Of a DNA stretch of 64,000 nucleotides, positions 28,754-38,549 are shown one piece after another (within the stretch, counting starts at the first letter, position 1; every line of letters begins with the position of its first letter). Below the pieces are notes generated by a model. The model made no database searches. It was not told where the DNA came from and saw nothing but the letters and a program-made list of their open reading frames with translations. Where the stretch lies: positions 310,001-374,000 of the forward strand of contig JACKFB010000003.1 of assembly GCA_020632695.1 (NCBI GenBank), in the 5' to 3' direction. The DNA comes from Deltaproteobacteria bacterium (GTDB lineage: Bacteria > Myxococcota_A > UBA9042 > PHBI01 > JACKFB01). The position numbers were made by a program, and so were the translations under genes.

Positions 28754-28978
28754 TCACTCCGCGAGTCGCCGGAACGTCTCGTCCTGTTCATCCATGATCT
28801 GCTCGGCGGCCGCCATCAGCCGCTGCTCCGGCGTCTGGCGCTGGGGCCGGATCGTCAGCGTGTCGCCGTCGGTGGTGATCTCGAGTGGCGTGTCCCGCTC
28901 GATCTTGAGCAGGTCGAGGATCGGCTTGTCGATGATGATGCCCAGGCTGTTTCCGATGGCGCTCAGGGTCTTGACCAT
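28754..28978 (-). CDS. AbrB/MazE-type antitoxin-like DNA-binding protein
   Basis: The 74-residue product starts MVKTLSAIGNSLGIIIDKPI, the swapped-hairpin AbrB/SpoVT fold, followed by LLKIERDTPLEITTDGDTLTI and a helical acidic tail that in antitoxins wraps the toxin. ATG at 28978 has a good GGAGG. No toxin gene of the MazF, PIN or Doc type follows on the same strand, so it is either an orphan antitoxin or a transcription regulator. It is divergent from the MbcA/RES pair. Confidence 0.82.
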   Translation of the reverse strand: MVKTLSAIGNSLGIIIDKPILDLLKIERDTPLEITTDGDTLTIRPQRQTPEQRLMAAAEQIMDEQDETFRRLAE

Positions 28979-28996
28979 GGGGTGACCTCCGGTCGT

Positions 28997-29047
28997 CCAA
29001 TGTTGATACCAATGTATGACGCCGGTATGCCAGGGCACAAGTTCCCG
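28997..29047 (-). promoter_or_regulatory. candidate promoter and operator of the AbrB-type gene
   Basis: Read on the minus strand, TTGTGC and TACATT are 18 bp apart. Between that -10 and the gene are two direct CCAATGT heptamers on the plus strand at 28997 and 29009, 12 bp apart, near one helical turn, suited to autoregulation. Inferred. Confidence 0.33.
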
Positions 29048-29098
29048 GCTACGCGTCGTTCCCCCGCGCCAACCCTCGTCGAGTCTCTGTCGCGCGCA

Positions 29099-29127
29099 TT
29101 GTCTCACTCCATAGTTGGCGCTACGAT
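29099..29127 (+). promoter_or_regulatory. candidate promoter of the MbcA/RES operon
   Basis: TTGTCT at 29099, 17 bp, TACGAT at 29122. The start would be about 29134, 40 bp before the ATG at 29173, with GGGAGG upstream of the ATG. Inferred from sequence only. Confidence 0.38.
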
Positions 29128-29172
29128 GCTTTCGATCTGGAGTACGTTTCCACAGCGGGAGGTTCCAGGCCG

Positions 29173-29607
29173 ATGACCGTCGCGCTCGAGTATCCCAAGG
29201 GGCTGTATGGGCCGTCGCCGCTGGTCGATCTGTCCGACCGGACCGTGCGTGAGCGGTTGGGTCCGGCGGCGGTCAAGGCCTTCTTCCGCATCATGGAGGC
29301 CTGGGGCGTGCGGGACGAGCAGGCGCGGCGTCTCCTGGGCGGCATGTCCAACGGCGCCTTCTACGCGCTGAAGAAGCAGCCGGAGCGGACGCTGGACGAG
29401 GATCGGCTGCGGCGGGTGTCCTTGCTGGTCGGCATCTTCAAGGCGCTCAACATCCTCTACGACGAGGCGCTGGCCGACCGCTGGATGCAGCTCCCCAACC
29501 GCAACCGCCTGTTCGGCGGCGAGACCCCGCTCGACTACCTGATGTCCGGCGGCCTCCCGGCCTTCCTGACCCTGCGCCGGCTGCTCGATGCTCGCCGCGC
29601 AGGGTGA
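29173..29607 (+). CDS. MbcA/ParS/Xre-type antitoxin
   Basis: The 144-residue product has an N-terminal Xre-like helical part (AVKAFFRIMEAWGVRDEQARRLLG, GAFYALKKQPERTL) and the C-terminal toxin-binding domain of the MbcA/ParS/Xre group (LVGIFKALNILYDEALADRWM, NRLFGGETPLDYLMSGG). Such antitoxins block the active site of RES toxins and repress their operon. The next gene overlaps it by 20 bp, as expected for a coupled toxin. Confidence 0.93.
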   Translation: MTVALEYPKGLYGPSPLVDLSDRTVRERLGPAAVKAFFRIMEAWGVRDEQARRLLGGMSNGAFYALKKQPERTLDEDRLRRVSLLVGIFKALNILYDEALADRWMQLPNRNRLFGGETPLDYLMSGGLPAFLTLRRLLDARRAG

Positions 29608-30292
29608 GCTGCCGCCGGTCACCCGGCTGAGCCGCGCGGGCACGCACCGCCTGATCCCGTCGAACTACCTCGACGAGGGCGACAGCGTGCTGACGCGCCT
29701 CACCGGCGACGAGGGCGAGCTGGCGCTGCTCTTCGAGCTGGACCAGGCCACCAATGACCGCGGCGCCGCCGAGAACGGGCGCGCGCCGGCCATCGGCCCC
29801 GACGAGCTGGTCTTCGGCGTGCCCTACTACCGCACCGTCAACGCCGCCTTCGTCCATGCCCACCCGCTGGGCGCCCGCTTCAACGGGCCCGAGCGCGGCG
29901 CTTGGTACGCGGCCTTCGAGCTGCGCACCGCCCAGGCCGAGGTCGCCTGGCACAAGTCGGTCGAGCTGGCCGAGGTGGGCTGGTTCGAGCAGCGCCTGAC
30001 CTGTGACGAGATGCTGGCCGACTTCGCCGGGCCCTTTCACGACCTCCGCGGCCAGCAAGCCTTCGCCGACTGCCTGCGCCCCGACAGCTACGAAGCCTCC
30101 CAGGCCCTGGCCGAGCGCCTGCTCGAGGCGGGCTCCGGCGGCGTCGTCTACCCGAGCATCCGTCGCGCCGCCGGCACCTGCCTGGCCTGCCTGCGCCCCG
30201 CGCTGGTCTACAACGTCCGCCGCGGCGCGCGCTACGTCTTCACCTGGTCCGGCAACGCCTCCCCGACCATCCGCCGGGAGAGCGGCGCCTGA
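29588..30292 (+). CDS. RES-domain toxin (NAD-degrading)
   Basis: The 234-residue product matches RES-family toxins (MbcT/ParT/Res): THRLIPSNYLD near the start, the R-containing GARFNGPERGAWYAAFE motif that binds NAD, the acidic AEVAWHKSVELAE and a serine-containing GSGGVVYPSIRRA. These enzymes break down NAD+ by phosphorolysis or ADP-ribosylate targets when the antitoxin is lost. The length is longer than the minimal toxin (about 160), with a 20-residue start and 30-residue end extension. The overlap with the antitoxin gene supports coupling. Confidence 0.92.
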   Translation: MLAAQGELPPVTRLSRAGTHRLIPSNYLDEGDSVLTRLTGDEGELALLFELDQATNDRGAAENGRAPAIGPDELVFGVPYYRTVNAAFVHAHPLGARFNGPERGAWYAAFELRTAQAEVAWHKSVELAEVGWFEQRLTCDEMLADFAGPFHDLRGQQAFADCLRPDSYEASQALAERLLEAGSGGVVYPSIRRAAGTCLACLRPALVYNVRRGARYVFTWSGNASPTIRRESGA

Positions 30293-30293
30293 T

Positions 30294-30309
30294 CCCGCGG
30301 TGGCGCGGG
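30294..30309. terminator. GC hairpin filling a convergent gap
   Basis: CCCGCG-GTGG-CGCGGG, a 6-bp stem and 4-nt loop. It occupies all but one base of the gap between the convergent RES and lipoprotein genes, so it could end both transcripts. No T tract. Confidence 0.45.
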
Positions 30310-31902
30310 CTACTCGAGCCAGCCGCCTGAGATGAGCAGGATCCACTCGGCGCTGCTGGGGTCGAAGGCGCCGACCGAGCGGGGGTAGCGGAGGACCACC
30401 GCGTCGAAGGCGTAGCCGCCTTGCCAGATGGCGGCGGGCAGGGCGGTGGTGCTGACTGTGGCCAGCGCGGCGGCGACGTCCTCGCCCGAGAGCGAGCCCT
30501 CCTGGACCAGATCGAAGCCGCGGGTGGTGCCGAAGCCGCCTGGGGCCTCGCAGCCGGTCGCCAGATCGCTGATGGGCGCCCAGGCCGTGGGCCAGGTGAT
30601 GTCGCCGGTGCCGTCCCAGACGATGCTGCCACCGAAGATCGCCAGCCCCGTGTGGGCGCTGACCACGCCGACGCCGCCGAAGTCGCCCGGCGACTCGTAG
30701 AAGACCCAGGCGTCCTCGGGCGTGGGCCCGGAGAGCAGCGTGCCAGTGCCGTAGCCGGTGACGCTCTCGGCCTCGGCGCGCGCCGCGCTCTCGTCCAGGC
30801 TCTGGTAGGGGCCGGCGACGATGGCGTAGCCGAGCGGCGCCAGGGTGTCGTGGTCCAGGCGGACCGCGACCGTGAAGGCCTGGGGCTTGGCATAGAGGGT
30901 GGCGGCCAGCGCCTGGGTGGCCTCGGCGCAGGCGGCCGAGCTGGCGTCGGTGTCGTTGGCTGTGTCGTTGGCCGTGTCGTTGGCTGTGTCCGGCGCGGCG
31001 TCGGCGCCGGTGTCCGGCCCGGCGTCCGAGGCGTCATCCGACGCGTCGGGGCAGCCGGGGATGAAGCAGGCGTCGGTGGCGTAGCAGGCCCAGCTCCCGC
31101 CCGAGCAGGAGCAGTGGAGGCTCGGGTAGCACTTGCCGCAGCAGCACTCCTGGCCGAAATCGCACTGCAGGCCCTCCGACGTGCAGCCGTCCTCGAAGGA
31201 GGGTGCCTTGGCCGGGCAGGTGGCGGCGTCGGGCGCGTCCGCGTCCGTGTCGGCGACGTCCGGGGCGGGATCGGGCGCGTCGGGCGCGTCGGCGGTGTCC
31301 GGCGTGTCGCCCGTGTCGAGCGCATCGGCAGTGTCGGAGCAGCCGGGGAGGAAACAGGCGTCGGTGGCGTAGCAGGCCCAGCCGCCGCCCGAGCACGAGC
31401 AGTGGAGGCTCGGGTAGCACGCGCCGCAGCAGCACTCCTGGCCGAAGTCGCACTCGAGGCCCTCGGCGCTGCAGGTGGCGTCGAAGCCGGGCTCGGTGGC
31501 CGGGCACATCGCGACGTCGGGAATCTCCGCGTCGGCGACGTCTGCGTCGGCGACATCCACGTCGTGAGTCGCGTCCGCGTCCGGGTCCGTCGCGTCGACG
31601 ACGTCGGGGCAGCCGGGGAGCAGGCAGGCGTCGGTGGCCATGCAGGCCCACTCCCCGCCGACGCAGGTGCAGGTCTGGCTGGGGTAGCAGGCGCCGCAGC
31701 AGCACTCCTGCCCGATGTTCTTGATGGCGCCGTCGGTCGGGCACGAGTCTCCCGCGTCCAGCGAGACCTCCACGTCGCCGCCGTCGCTGAGCGTCACGAC
31801 GTCGACGTCAGCGTCCGCCGGGCCCTCGTCCGTCCCGTCGCAGGAGCCGAGTGAGCCGAGTGAGACTGCGAGGACTGAGGCCACCAGGATGAAGTTCTTC
31901 AT
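30310..31902 (-). CDS. lipoprotein with three Cys-rich repeats and Asp/Ala linkers
   Basis: ATG at 31902 starts a lipoprotein signal (VSLGSLGSC). The 530-residue product has three copies of a roughly 40-residue module with the core QECCCGACYPS, CxCxGGxWACxATDAC and LPGC (about nine Cys each), separated by Asp/Ala/Thr-rich linkers, then a 200-residue C-terminal domain without Cys repeats (ATQALAATLYAKPQAFTVAVRLD onward). The modules look disulfide-bonded and extracellular. No function recognised. The linkers contain short repeats (DTAN) at 30955-30990. Confidence 0.72.
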   Translation of the reverse strand: MKNFILVASVLAVSLGSLGSCDGTDEGPADADVDVVTLSDGGDVEVSLDAGDSCPTDGAIKNIGQECCCGACYPSQTCTCVGGEWACMATDACLLPGCPDVVDATDPDADATHDVDVADADVADAEIPDVAMCPATEPGFDATCSAEGLECDFGQECCCGACYPSLHCSCSGGGWACYATDACFLPGCSDTADALDTGDTPDTADAPDAPDPAPDVADTDADAPDAATCPAKAPSFEDGCTSEGLQCDFGQECCCGKCYPSLHCSCSGGSWACYATDACFIPGCPDASDDASDAGPDTGADAAPDTANDTANDTANDTDASSAACAEATQALAATLYAKPQAFTVAVRLDHDTLAPLGYAIVAGPYQSLDESAARAEAESVTGYGTGTLLSGPTPEDAWVFYESPGDFGGVGVVSAHTGLAIFGGSIVWDGTGDITWPTAWAPISDLATGCEAPGGFGTTRGFDLVQEGSLSGEDVAAALATVSTTALPAAIWQGGYAFDAVVLRYPRSVGAFDPSSAEWILLISGGWLE

Positions 31903-32013
31903 GCGCCCATGATACACCCCCAGGGACGCCCGGGGCCACGCGTGAGCCGGTGCGACTCGACTGCGGCGAGGCGTTGCCCGACGTCCTCGCCGGTGGGGAG
32001 GCTTGCGTCTACC

Positions 32014-33801
32014 TCAATCCGTCGGAAACGGCGTCGGGTAGTCCGGCGTGATCTTCGGGCCGCCGTCGGTACCAGTGGTGGGGGTGACCTCGCCGCTGGG
32101 CCAGTGCAGCGTGCCGACGTCCCACAGCTCGCGGTCTTCCAGCGTCACGCCGTTGAGCTCCGCCTGCAGCGCTCCGTGGACGTAGACGCGCACGGTCGCG
32201 GTGGAGGGCCCGAAGTCGTGGTCGCTCCAGTAGTGGACACCGAGCCGATAGTTCTTCCCCTCTTCGGGCTGTGCCAGGTTGATGATCTCGGGTCCGGCGC
32301 CGTCGGTGTCGTCGCGGTCGACGTGCGGGTTGTCATCGATAGCCGGGTCGAGGTCTCCCCAGTTCGGATCCGCGTTGTACCAGTAGGAGTCGTGAGGCAT
32401 GCCGAACCACGGTTCGGTGCCGGCCGTCGGGTCGAGACGATCGGGCGCCGACAGCGCGAAGTGCAGATCCAGGTCAGCGCCGGCCTCGGGGCCCTCGTCG
32501 CTCTGGTCGGGGTCGCCCGGCGTGTCCCAGAGCAGCTCGATGTGCACGGCGGCGTCGGGGGTGACCTGGACCTGGGCGACCGCGTCCCCGCAAGACGGGT
32601 TGTCCTGTGCGTCGAAGACCCGCAAACGAACGAGGTACTCGCCCGCCACGTTGGCCTCGAAGGTAGGTTGGGGGGCCCGGAAGGACGGCAGGAACCCGGA
32701 GACCGAGCCGTCCGGCTGTTCGACGCTCCACTCGAATCGCTTCAAGGAGCTGCCCACTGGGATGCTTTGGAGTCCGTCGAGGTGCAGCCGGGTCTGGGGC
32801 GGGACCTCCGCGCCTTCTTGTATCCGGATGACCGCGATCGGGCACTCCGATGCCACGCCGAAGCCGCGGAGCGGCACATCGCGATTGGCGATACCGGCGT
32901 CGGTCACCACCCTCAGCGTTCCCAGATCCGGTACGAGCTCGCCCGTGGCGTCGGTGGCGCTCAGGGTGGTGGGCTGGTAGCGGACCACCACCACGCCCGA
33001 CACGCCGGGCGCCAGGACGACGGGCGCCTCGGCGCTCGGTGCAGCCCCTCCGCCGGGCGTGAGCCCTGCGGCATCGACGGAGAACCCGGGCGCCGCGCCG
33101 GGCAGCAGGCTCACGCTCGAGATGGTCAGCGGCAGGTCCTCGCTGCAGTTCGAGAGCTCGAGCTCCCGCTCGACCTGCGTCCCCACCACCGCGCCGCCGA
33201 GTTCGAGCGACGCCGGCGAGAGGGTGATGCACGGTCCGCCCAGGTTGCCGCGCAGCTCGACCACCCCCTCGGGATCGCCCGATGAGCCCGCGGTCAGGAA
33301 CCGCAGCGTCCCCTGCGCGCCGTCCGGCGTGTGCGGATGGAACCCGACGCGAAATTCGTCGGTGGACTCCCCCGGCGCGAGGGCTACCGGCAGGTGCAGT
33401 TCGACCGGCTTCGCGGTGGTAGGGCTGGCGTTGCGCTCGGTCCGCGCTCCGTCGGTGTCCACGCGGATGAGCGTGAAAGCGCTGCTGCCAGTGAGCGTGT
33501 AGCTGGTGACCGTTATCGGCTGGCCGCCCGCATTGCGCAGCACCAGCGGCACCTCGGACGCGCTCTCGGGTGCGAGGAAGCCGAAATCCACCGGGTTCGG
33601 GGAGACCACCAGCAGCCCGGGCCCGACCGCGTCGTCTGCGGCATCGGTCCCGTCGGGCACGTCCGCGGCTTCCGCGACATCCGAGGCGTCTGCCTCAGCG
33701 TCCCCGCCGCTGCAACCGACGCCCAGCCACACGCAGGCGCAGAGCCCCAGCGCGAGCCGCTGAGCTCTGCCCCGACCGCCCGATCGCTGCCTGCCGTGCA
33801 T
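32014..33801 (-). CDS. lipoprotein with choice-of-anchor D/ASPM-SPD2-hydin-like domains
   Basis: The 595-residue product from ATG 33801 has a signal (LALGLCACVWLGVGC), an Asp/Ala linker, then immunoglobulin-like domains of the choice-of-anchor D type (VSPNPVDFGFLAPESASEVP; LVLRNAGGQPITV; a second at ITLSPASLELGGAVVG), a PKD-like piece (FEANVAGEYLVRLRVFDAQ) and a C-terminal beta domain with LRLGVHYWSDHD-like residues (NYRLGVHYWSDHDFG). Such proteins are surface-exposed and bind or display other modules. Its promoter region lies next to the hairpin at 33.9 kb. Confidence 0.72.
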   Translation of the reverse strand: MHGRQRSGGRGRAQRLALGLCACVWLGVGCSGGDAEADASDVAEAADVPDGTDAADDAVGPGLLVVSPNPVDFGFLAPESASEVPLVLRNAGGQPITVTSYTLTGSSAFTLIRVDTDGARTERNASPTTAKPVELHLPVALAPGESTDEFRVGFHPHTPDGAQGTLRFLTAGSSGDPEGVVELRGNLGGPCITLSPASLELGGAVVGTQVERELELSNCSEDLPLTISSVSLLPGAAPGFSVDAAGLTPGGGAAPSAEAPVVLAPGVSGVVVVRYQPTTLSATDATGELVPDLGTLRVVTDAGIANRDVPLRGFGVASECPIAVIRIQEGAEVPPQTRLHLDGLQSIPVGSSLKRFEWSVEQPDGSVSGFLPSFRAPQPTFEANVAGEYLVRLRVFDAQDNPSCGDAVAQVQVTPDAAVHIELLWDTPGDPDQSDEGPEAGADLDLHFALSAPDRLDPTAGTEPWFGMPHDSYWYNADPNWGDLDPAIDDNPHVDRDDTDGAGPEIINLAQPEEGKNYRLGVHYWSDHDFGPSTATVRVYVHGALQAELNGVTLEDRELWDVGTLHWPSGEVTPTTGTDGGPKITPDYPTPFPTD

Positions 33802-33886
33802 CTCCACTCCCGCGAGCGCTTCGTCCGCGCGCCGCCGCGGCGCGGTGGACGAGCGCAACCCGCAGTGTAGCACCCTGGGCAGCGGG

Positions 33887-33923
33887 CTCCACGGTGTCGG
33901 GCGCGCGGCCCGACACCGTGGAG
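33887..33923 (-). terminator. perfect 16-bp hairpin after the lectin gene
   Basis: Two 16-base arms (CTCCACGGTGTCGGGC and its exact complement) flank a 5-nt loop, starting 11 bp after the lectin stop. A stem of this length and perfection in an intergenic position strongly suggests a transcription terminator; there is no U tract. Confidence 0.7.
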
Positions 33924-33933
33924 GGTCGCCGAC

Positions 33934-35292
33934 CTACTGCTCGCACTCGCAGACGGACATCTTGCCCTGCACGGTGGTCCACCACTGGCCCGTCCAGCGG
34001 GCCGGCGCGGCGCACACCTTCGGGCACTTCTTCTTCGCGTCGCCCTGGTTCCAGATGGGCCCCGCCTCGACGGCCTGCTTCACCGGCACCGGCGTCACGC
34101 ACTCGCAGACCGACATCTTGCCGGCCACCGTCGTCCACCACTGCCCGTTCCACTTCGAGGGCGCCGTGCAGACCTTCGGGCACTTCTTCTTCGCGTCGCC
34201 CTGGTTCCAGATGGGGCCGGCCTTCCGCGCCTCCTTCGTCTCGGCCGGCGCGGGCTGCGGCGGAGCCTCGACGACCACCGGCGGCGGCTCGGGCTCGGGC
34301 TCGGGCGTGACGACGACCACCGGCGGCGGCGCCCCCACCTCGCACTCACACACCGACATCTTGCCCTGCACGGTGGTCCACCACTGCCCGGTCCAGCGCG
34401 CCGGACCGCGGCACACCCTCGGGCACTTCTTCTTGGCGTCGCCCTGGTTCCAGATGGGCCCGGCTTCGCGCGCCTCCTTGAAGACGACCGGCGTCGCGCA
34501 CTCGCACACCGACATCTTGCCCTGGACCGTGGTCCACCACTGGCCGGTCCACCGCGACGGCGCGCTGCACACGCTCGGGCACTTCTTCTGGGCGTCGCCC
34601 TGGTTCCAGATGGGGCCCGCCTCGCGCGCCTCCTTCGTCTCCGCCGGGGCCGCCGAGACCGGAGCGGGCGCGGGCTCCTCGGCCGCCTCGCTGATGCGCC
34701 AGAGCTGGTTCCGGTTGCCCGACGCCTTCTTCGGGTACGCGATGATGCGCGCCAGCGGCTCGGGGCTGCCGCCGTCGATGTCGAGGACGAAGCCGTTGAG
34801 CTTGCTCTCGATGAAGAACCAGCCGGGGACCGGCGAGCGCACCCGGCGCCAGAGCTGGTTGTCGGTGCCCTCCGCCTTCTTCGGGTAGGCGATGATGCCG
34901 GTGGCCGGCGCGGGGTTGGCGCCGTCGATGTCGAGGACGAAGCCATTGAGCTTGCTCTCGATGAAGAACCAGCCGCGCTGGGGCGCCGGCACCATGCGCC
35001 AGAGCTGGTTGTCGGCGCCCTCGGCCTTCTTCGGGTAGGAGATGACGTGCGCGGCCGGCGCGTTGCTGCCGCCCTCGATGTCCATCACGAAGCCGTTGAG
35101 GCGGCTCTCGATGTAGCCGAAGTCGCCGCGATCGCCGTGCGGGGCGCGGCGCGCCTGAGCCGTGCCCGCCGATGCGGTGACGGCGAGGGCGACGGTCAGC
35201 GCGAGACCTCGCAGCCTGAGCGCCGGAGGCCGGGCGCTGCGCGGGTCGGGCGGCGGGGCGGCGACGGGAAGACGGGGCGGTGTGGTGATCAT
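33934..35292 (-). CDS. secreted multi-lectin: three ricin-type repeats plus four mannan-binding-lectin repeats
   Basis: ATG at 35292 gives 452 residues: an N-terminal Pro/Arg segment with signal-like helix (LALTVALAVTASAGTAQA), three tandem beta-trefoil-like repeats (FIESKLNGFVLDIDG then PKKAEGTDNQLWR, about residues 55-195), and four copies of a 40-residue module with AGPIWNQGDAKKKCP, GQWWTTVQGKMSVCEC, each having three Cys. The latter is the mannan-binding lectin (MVL) repeat from cyanobacteria, which binds branched mannose cores. Modules 2 and 3 are split by a Pro/Glu/Val linker. It should be an exported glycan-binding protein, perhaps for adhesion or predation. Confidence 0.85.
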   Translation of the reverse strand: MITTPPRLPVAAPPPDPRSARPPALRLRGLALTVALAVTASAGTAQARRAPHGDRGDFGYIESRLNGFVMDIEGGSNAPAAHVISYPKKAEGADNQLWRMVPAPQRGWFFIESKLNGFVLDIDGANPAPATGIIAYPKKAEGTDNQLWRRVRSPVPGWFFIESKLNGFVLDIDGGSPEPLARIIAYPKKASGNRNQLWRISEAAEEPAPAPVSAAPAETKEAREAGPIWNQGDAQKKCPSVCSAPSRWTGQWWTTVQGKMSVCECATPVVFKEAREAGPIWNQGDAKKKCPRVCRGPARWTGQWWTTVQGKMSVCECEVGAPPPVVVVTPEPEPEPPPVVVEAPPQPAPAETKEARKAGPIWNQGDAKKKCPKVCTAPSKWNGQWWTTVAGKMSVCECVTPVPVKQAVEAGPIWNQGDAKKKCPKVCAAPARWTGQWWTTVQGKMSVCECEQ

Positions 35293-35425
35293 GGCGACTC
35301 CTCGGGGGCGGACCGCCGGCAAGCCTCGACGAGGGCGCCGCCACCCATACCGGCGGGCAGCGGCGGGTCGTCGACCGGCGATGTCGGGAACGAGGCGGCG
35401 ACGCTACACCAGCCGAGGAATTCAA

Positions 35426-36088
35426 TCACTCGGCGGCGGACCCGGCGGCGGCGGGGAGTGCTCCCAGCGGGAAGCGGCCGGCGGGTCGCCAGCGAGCATC
35501 GCCCGAGCCGCGGATGTCCACGGTCCAGAGGAAGCGCCCGGGGCCGGTACGGCGCAGCACGGCGCGGCGGGTCGAGGCCTCGGGGCCCGGCGCGTAGAGG
35601 GTGACTGCCAGGGGCCGGGTGCGCACCGAGGCGCCGGCGCCGGTCGACGGGTCGAGGCCGCTGGCCAGCGCTTCGGCGGTGAAGCCCGGCGGGAGGGCGC
35701 GCGCGGCGCGCAGCAGCTCGCTCATGGCCAGGCGGTCGATCCAGGCGGCGTCGGCGACGCCGGAGCGCTCCAGCCAGGCGGCCAGGTCGGCGCCGCCTCG
35801 CAGCTCGGTGACGGCCCCGCCGGAGTAGATGAAGCGATGGGTCTCGACGGCCGCGGCGCCGGGCAATAGAAGGGTCACGCGCCAGAAACCGGGCAGCAGC
35901 TCCTGGCACGAGGCGAGCTCGGCGGCGGGGCGGCCCAGGCGCGAGGCCGCCGCGCGGCAGTCGAAGGCTCCCGGCGCCGGCTCGGGTGTTGAGGCGGACT
36001 GGCGCGGACAGCGCGCGATCGCCGTGGTCGCGCCGAAGGTCAGCGCCGTCGCGAGGGCCGGGGCCAGCAGGAATCCGATGGAGCGCAT
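35426..36088 (-). CDS. exported protein of unknown function
   Basis: The 220-residue product starts MRSIGFLLAPALATALTFGA, a signal peptide cut near AIA-RC. The mature part has Cys at CPRQ, FDCRAAA and ASCQELL, then FWRVTLLLPGAA, THRFIYSGGAVTEL and a conserved-looking WTVDIRGSG before the end. No family recognised. It is divergent from sufB; an ORF extension to 36382 would run through the suf promoter and is not likely. Confidence 0.6.
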   Translation of the reverse strand: MRSIGFLLAPALATALTFGATTAIARCPRQSASTPEPAPGAFDCRAAASRLGRPAAELASCQELLPGFWRVTLLLPGAAAVETHRFIYSGGAVTELRGGADLAAWLERSGVADAAWIDRLAMSELLRAARALPPGFTAEALASGLDPSTGAGASVRTRPLAVTLYAPGPEASTRRAVLRRTGPGRFLWTVDIRGSGDARWRPAGRFPLGALPAAAGSAAE

Positions 36089-36135
36089 GGGACTCTGCGT
36101 GTAGCATCTCGGGCCGCTCCCCGCCCATCCCGTCG

Positions 36136-36163
36136 TTGACAAGCGCGCCTCAGCCGCTACAGT
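36136..36163 (+). promoter_or_regulatory. candidate sigma-70 promoter of suf operon
   Basis: A perfect TTGACA at 36136-36141 and TACAGT at 36158-36163, with 16 bp between them. The transcript would start about 36170 and begin with a small hairpin (CGGACC/GGTCCG, 36173-36189), then about 75 nt leader to the sufB ATG. No Rrf2/IscR-type regulator gene is in the window. Confidence 0.55.
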
Positions 36164-36251
36164 TGGCGATAGCGGACCTCTGGGGTCCGGTTTCGCTCCG
36201 GCGCCCGCCCCCACAGGGCGCGCACCCCCGGAGTGACGAGGCAGGACGACC

Positions 36252-37697
<1,446 letters not shown>

Positions 37698-37780
37698 GCT
37701 CGGCCCCTGCGCGCCGCGTCACCGCCGTCGCGAGCGGGCTCGCTCGCCATCTCGACGGAAACCAAGTCGGAGTCCTGCTG

Positions 37781-38533
<753 letters not shown>

Positions 38534-38549
38534 TGCGCGGGGGCGGCCG

